Source: Deltaproteobacteria bacterium (GTDB lineage Bacteria > Myxococcota_A > SURF-8). From it: a stretch of 6,779 bases of DNA. Below, one piece after another: positions 5,379 to 6,779 of the stretch (the stretch's first letter is position 1; every line of letters starts with the position of its first letter). Where the stretch lies: positions 1 to 6,779 of the forward strand of contig JAKQSH010000067.1 in assembly GCA_029570245.1 (NCBI GenBank). Direction: 5' to 3'. The notes beneath the pieces are model-generated. The model saw only the letters and a list, made by a program, of their open reading frames with translations. It did not search any database and was not told the origin of the DNA. The position numbers were made by a program, and so were the translations under genes.

Positions 5379-6779
5379 TCAGATTGTTTCGCGCGCTTTG
5401 ACTTCCAGCTCGAAGTGTCCGAATTCTTCGCGGACCGCTTTAAGCAGCGGGTCGCCTTCGGCTTTGCCGCGCGCCTCTTCGTTGAGTCTGTTGCGCTCGT
5501 TGCGGCGTTGTTCTTCAATGCTTACGGCCTGCACTCCGGTGCTGCCCTTCGGTGCGGCCTGTAAAAGATAAGTCCTGTCAAGCAGTTCTGAGGCCTTGAG
5601 CGACAGCTTTGTCAGCAGCGCCGGGTCGTTTATTTTTTCGGCCAGGCCGTTTCCCGGCTCGTATTCTATTATGGCGTGATCGGCGTGTTCGGCCACGCCC
5701 ACCTGACGCAGCACGCCCCACAGCAGACGGTCTTCGCTTTTGACGCGATCGACCAGTTCAATCCACCATTCGGGCAGCTGTCCGGGGCCGAGCGTTCTGC
5801 CGACTTCAAAGACGCGGGCCGGACGCGGCGGCGGCGTATAAGCCTCTTCGGATGCTCTTTGCGTTACAGGCGATTCTTCGGCAGGTCCGGCGCTCTGCGC
5901 CGTGCGGCTGCGCCAGCCTGCGCCCGATGACCCCGACGAAGGCGCGGGACGACCTGAAGCGGCAGACGGGCCGGAAGACCCGCCGGATGGCAATGCTCCG
6001 CCGCGAGCAAGCGCCGCCAGTTCGGCAGCCAGCTGTCCCAGCGGCTTCAGGTCGGCCACCTGCAGCATTTTGGCCAGTGTCATTTCGAGAATGCAGCGTG
6101 GCTGTTCGGAGCGCGCCAGGATTTCCTGACCCTGTATCATAAGGTCGAACCAGGCCGTCCATACTACGGGTTCGGCCATTTTTGCGGTTTTTATCAGCTC
6201 GTCGGCTTCGGCTTCGGGCAGGTCGAGGATGCGACGCGCTTCCGGGTGGCTTATGGCAAGCACCGCCGAGCGCAGATATTCCACGAATTCCTGTCCGAAC
6301 TGGCGCAGATCGTGGCCGTAGCGGCAGAGTTCGTCCACTGCGTCGAAAACCGCAGCGGCGCGACGTTCGACCAGCGCCCGCCCAAGGGTGTGAAAGACGC
6401 GGCTGTCCACGATGCCGAGTACGGTGCGGGCGTCTTCCATGCGCAGCACTTTGTCTTCGGCGTAAGCCAGCACGCGGTCCAGCAGCGACTGCGAGTCGCG
6501 CATCGAGCCGCGCGCCAGACGGGCCACCATGCGCAGCACGCCGTCTTCGGCAGTATAGCCTTCGGCGGCGATGATTGGCTCAAGCGTGGCTACTATGTCG
6601 TTTTCGGACAGCAGCTTGAAGTCGTAGCGCTGGCAGCGCGAAAGTATGGTCTGCGGAATTTTGTGCGATTCAGTGGTGGCGAATATGAACTTGACATGCT
6701 CTGGCGGCTCCTCAAGCGTCTTTAAAAGCGCATTGAAGGCCGCAGTGGAGAGCATGTGAACTTCGTCGATGATGTAGAT
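5379..6779 (-). CDS. dnaX: DNA polymerase III subunit gamma/tau, 5' end outside window
   Basis: DnaX is the ATPase motor of the clamp loader that opens and loads the sliding clamp and ties polymerase cores to the replisome. The frame is open from the right edge to the stop at 5379-5381, giving 466 residues. The missing N-terminus (about 120 residues, judged from E. coli DnaX) would hold Walker A and the zinc-binding Cys residues. Visible in order are Walker B IIDEVHML (3-10), the NALLKTLEEPPEHVKFIFATT block, the arginine-finger SRC motif (47-49), the sensor-2 stretch RGSMRDSQSLLDR (90-102), the helical collar domain (about 115-258), a Gly/Ser/Pro/Ala-rich linker (about 260-326) and a C-terminal tau domain from PEWWIELVDR (336-345) to the end. 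This is a full tau-type product; no E. coli-like A AAA AAG frameshift site is seen that would make gamma. An internal ATG at 6755 is not the start, since conserved Walker B residues lie upstream of it. Confidence 0.96.
   Translation of the reverse strand: MYIIDEVHMLSTAAFNALLKTLEEPPEHVKFIFATTESHKIPQTILSRCQRYDFKLLSENDIVATLEPIIAAEGYTAEDGVLRMVARLARGSMRDSQSLLDRVLAYAEDKVLRMEDARTVLGIVDSRVFHTLGRALVERRAAAVFDAVDELCRYGHDLRQFGQEFVEYLRSAVLAISHPEARRILDLPEAEADELIKTAKMAEPVVWTAWFDLMIQGQEILARSEQPRCILEMTLAKMLQVADLKPLGQLAAELAALARGGALPSGGSSGPSAASGRPAPSSGSSGAGWRSRTAQSAGPAEESPVTQRASEEAYTPPPRPARVFEVGRTLGPGQLPEWWIELVDRVKSEDRLLWGVLRQVGVAEHADHAIIEYEPGNGLAEKINDPALLTKLSLKASELLDRTYLLQAAPKGSTGVQAVSIEEQRRNERNRLNEEARGKAEGDPLLKAVREEFGHFELEVKARETI

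Noticed and set aside
5633..5638. Run of six A residues on the dnaX coding strand as a possible gamma-producing slippage site
   Set aside because: Loss of one A would create an immediate TAA, but the run lies deep in the tau C-terminal domain, far past the usual gamma boundary, and does not have the in-frame A AAA AAG pattern. Six A residues alone are weak evidence.
6182..6725. Plus-strand open frames of 130 and 159 codons opposite dnaX
   Set aside because: Both are antisense to the highly conserved ATPase region of dnaX and have no recognisable features.

Overview
The window is a moderately GC-rich bacterial chromosome segment carrying six protein genes: the inner end of a surface-polysaccharide locus (positions 1-4341) and a convergent housekeeping block, dnaX-ybaB-recR (4356-6779). 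A WaaL/Wzy-type membrane protein points to a Gram-negative-type envelope. The dnaX-ybaB-recR order is found in very many bacterial phyla and does not fix the lineage. I cannot name the organism; a PVC-group or Desulfobacterota-like genome would fit but is a guess.

Layout. Positions 1-1561 (minus strand) hold the first 520 residues of a polysaccharide deacetylase family protein that runs off the left edge. Its N-terminal module resembles the domain (DUF7033-like) often found before this class of NodB-type deacetylase, and a further segment of unknown identity begins after the deacetylase domain. A 213-bp divergent intergenic region (1562-1774) follows, with a 10-bp direct repeat and possible promoter elements. 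Next come a GT4-type glycosyltransferase (1775-3013) and, overlapping it by 4 bp, a multi-pass O-antigen ligase/polymerase-like protein (3010-4341). These two form a translationally coupled pair that probably transfers a sugar to a lipid-linked glycan and then polymerises or ligates the product, while the divergent deacetylase probably trims N- or O-acetyl groups.

Only 14 bp separate the ligase stop from the recR stop. On the minus strand, reading from the right edge, are the 3' part of dnaX (clamp-loader gamma/tau, 466 residues visible, from the Walker B motif onward), ybaB (nucleoid-associated protein) and recR (recombination mediator). They are closely spaced and each of ybaB and recR has its own ribosome-binding site, consistent with one operon whose promoter lies outside the window.

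I see no tRNA, rRNA, CRISPR array, insertion sequence, phage gene or toxin-antitoxin pair, and no convincing undescribed system. The points most worth a second look are the multi-domain deacetylase with an atypical metal-site motif, the repeated 10-mer in the divergent promoter region, and the very tight convergent junction with a terminator-like hairpin inside the end of the ligase gene.
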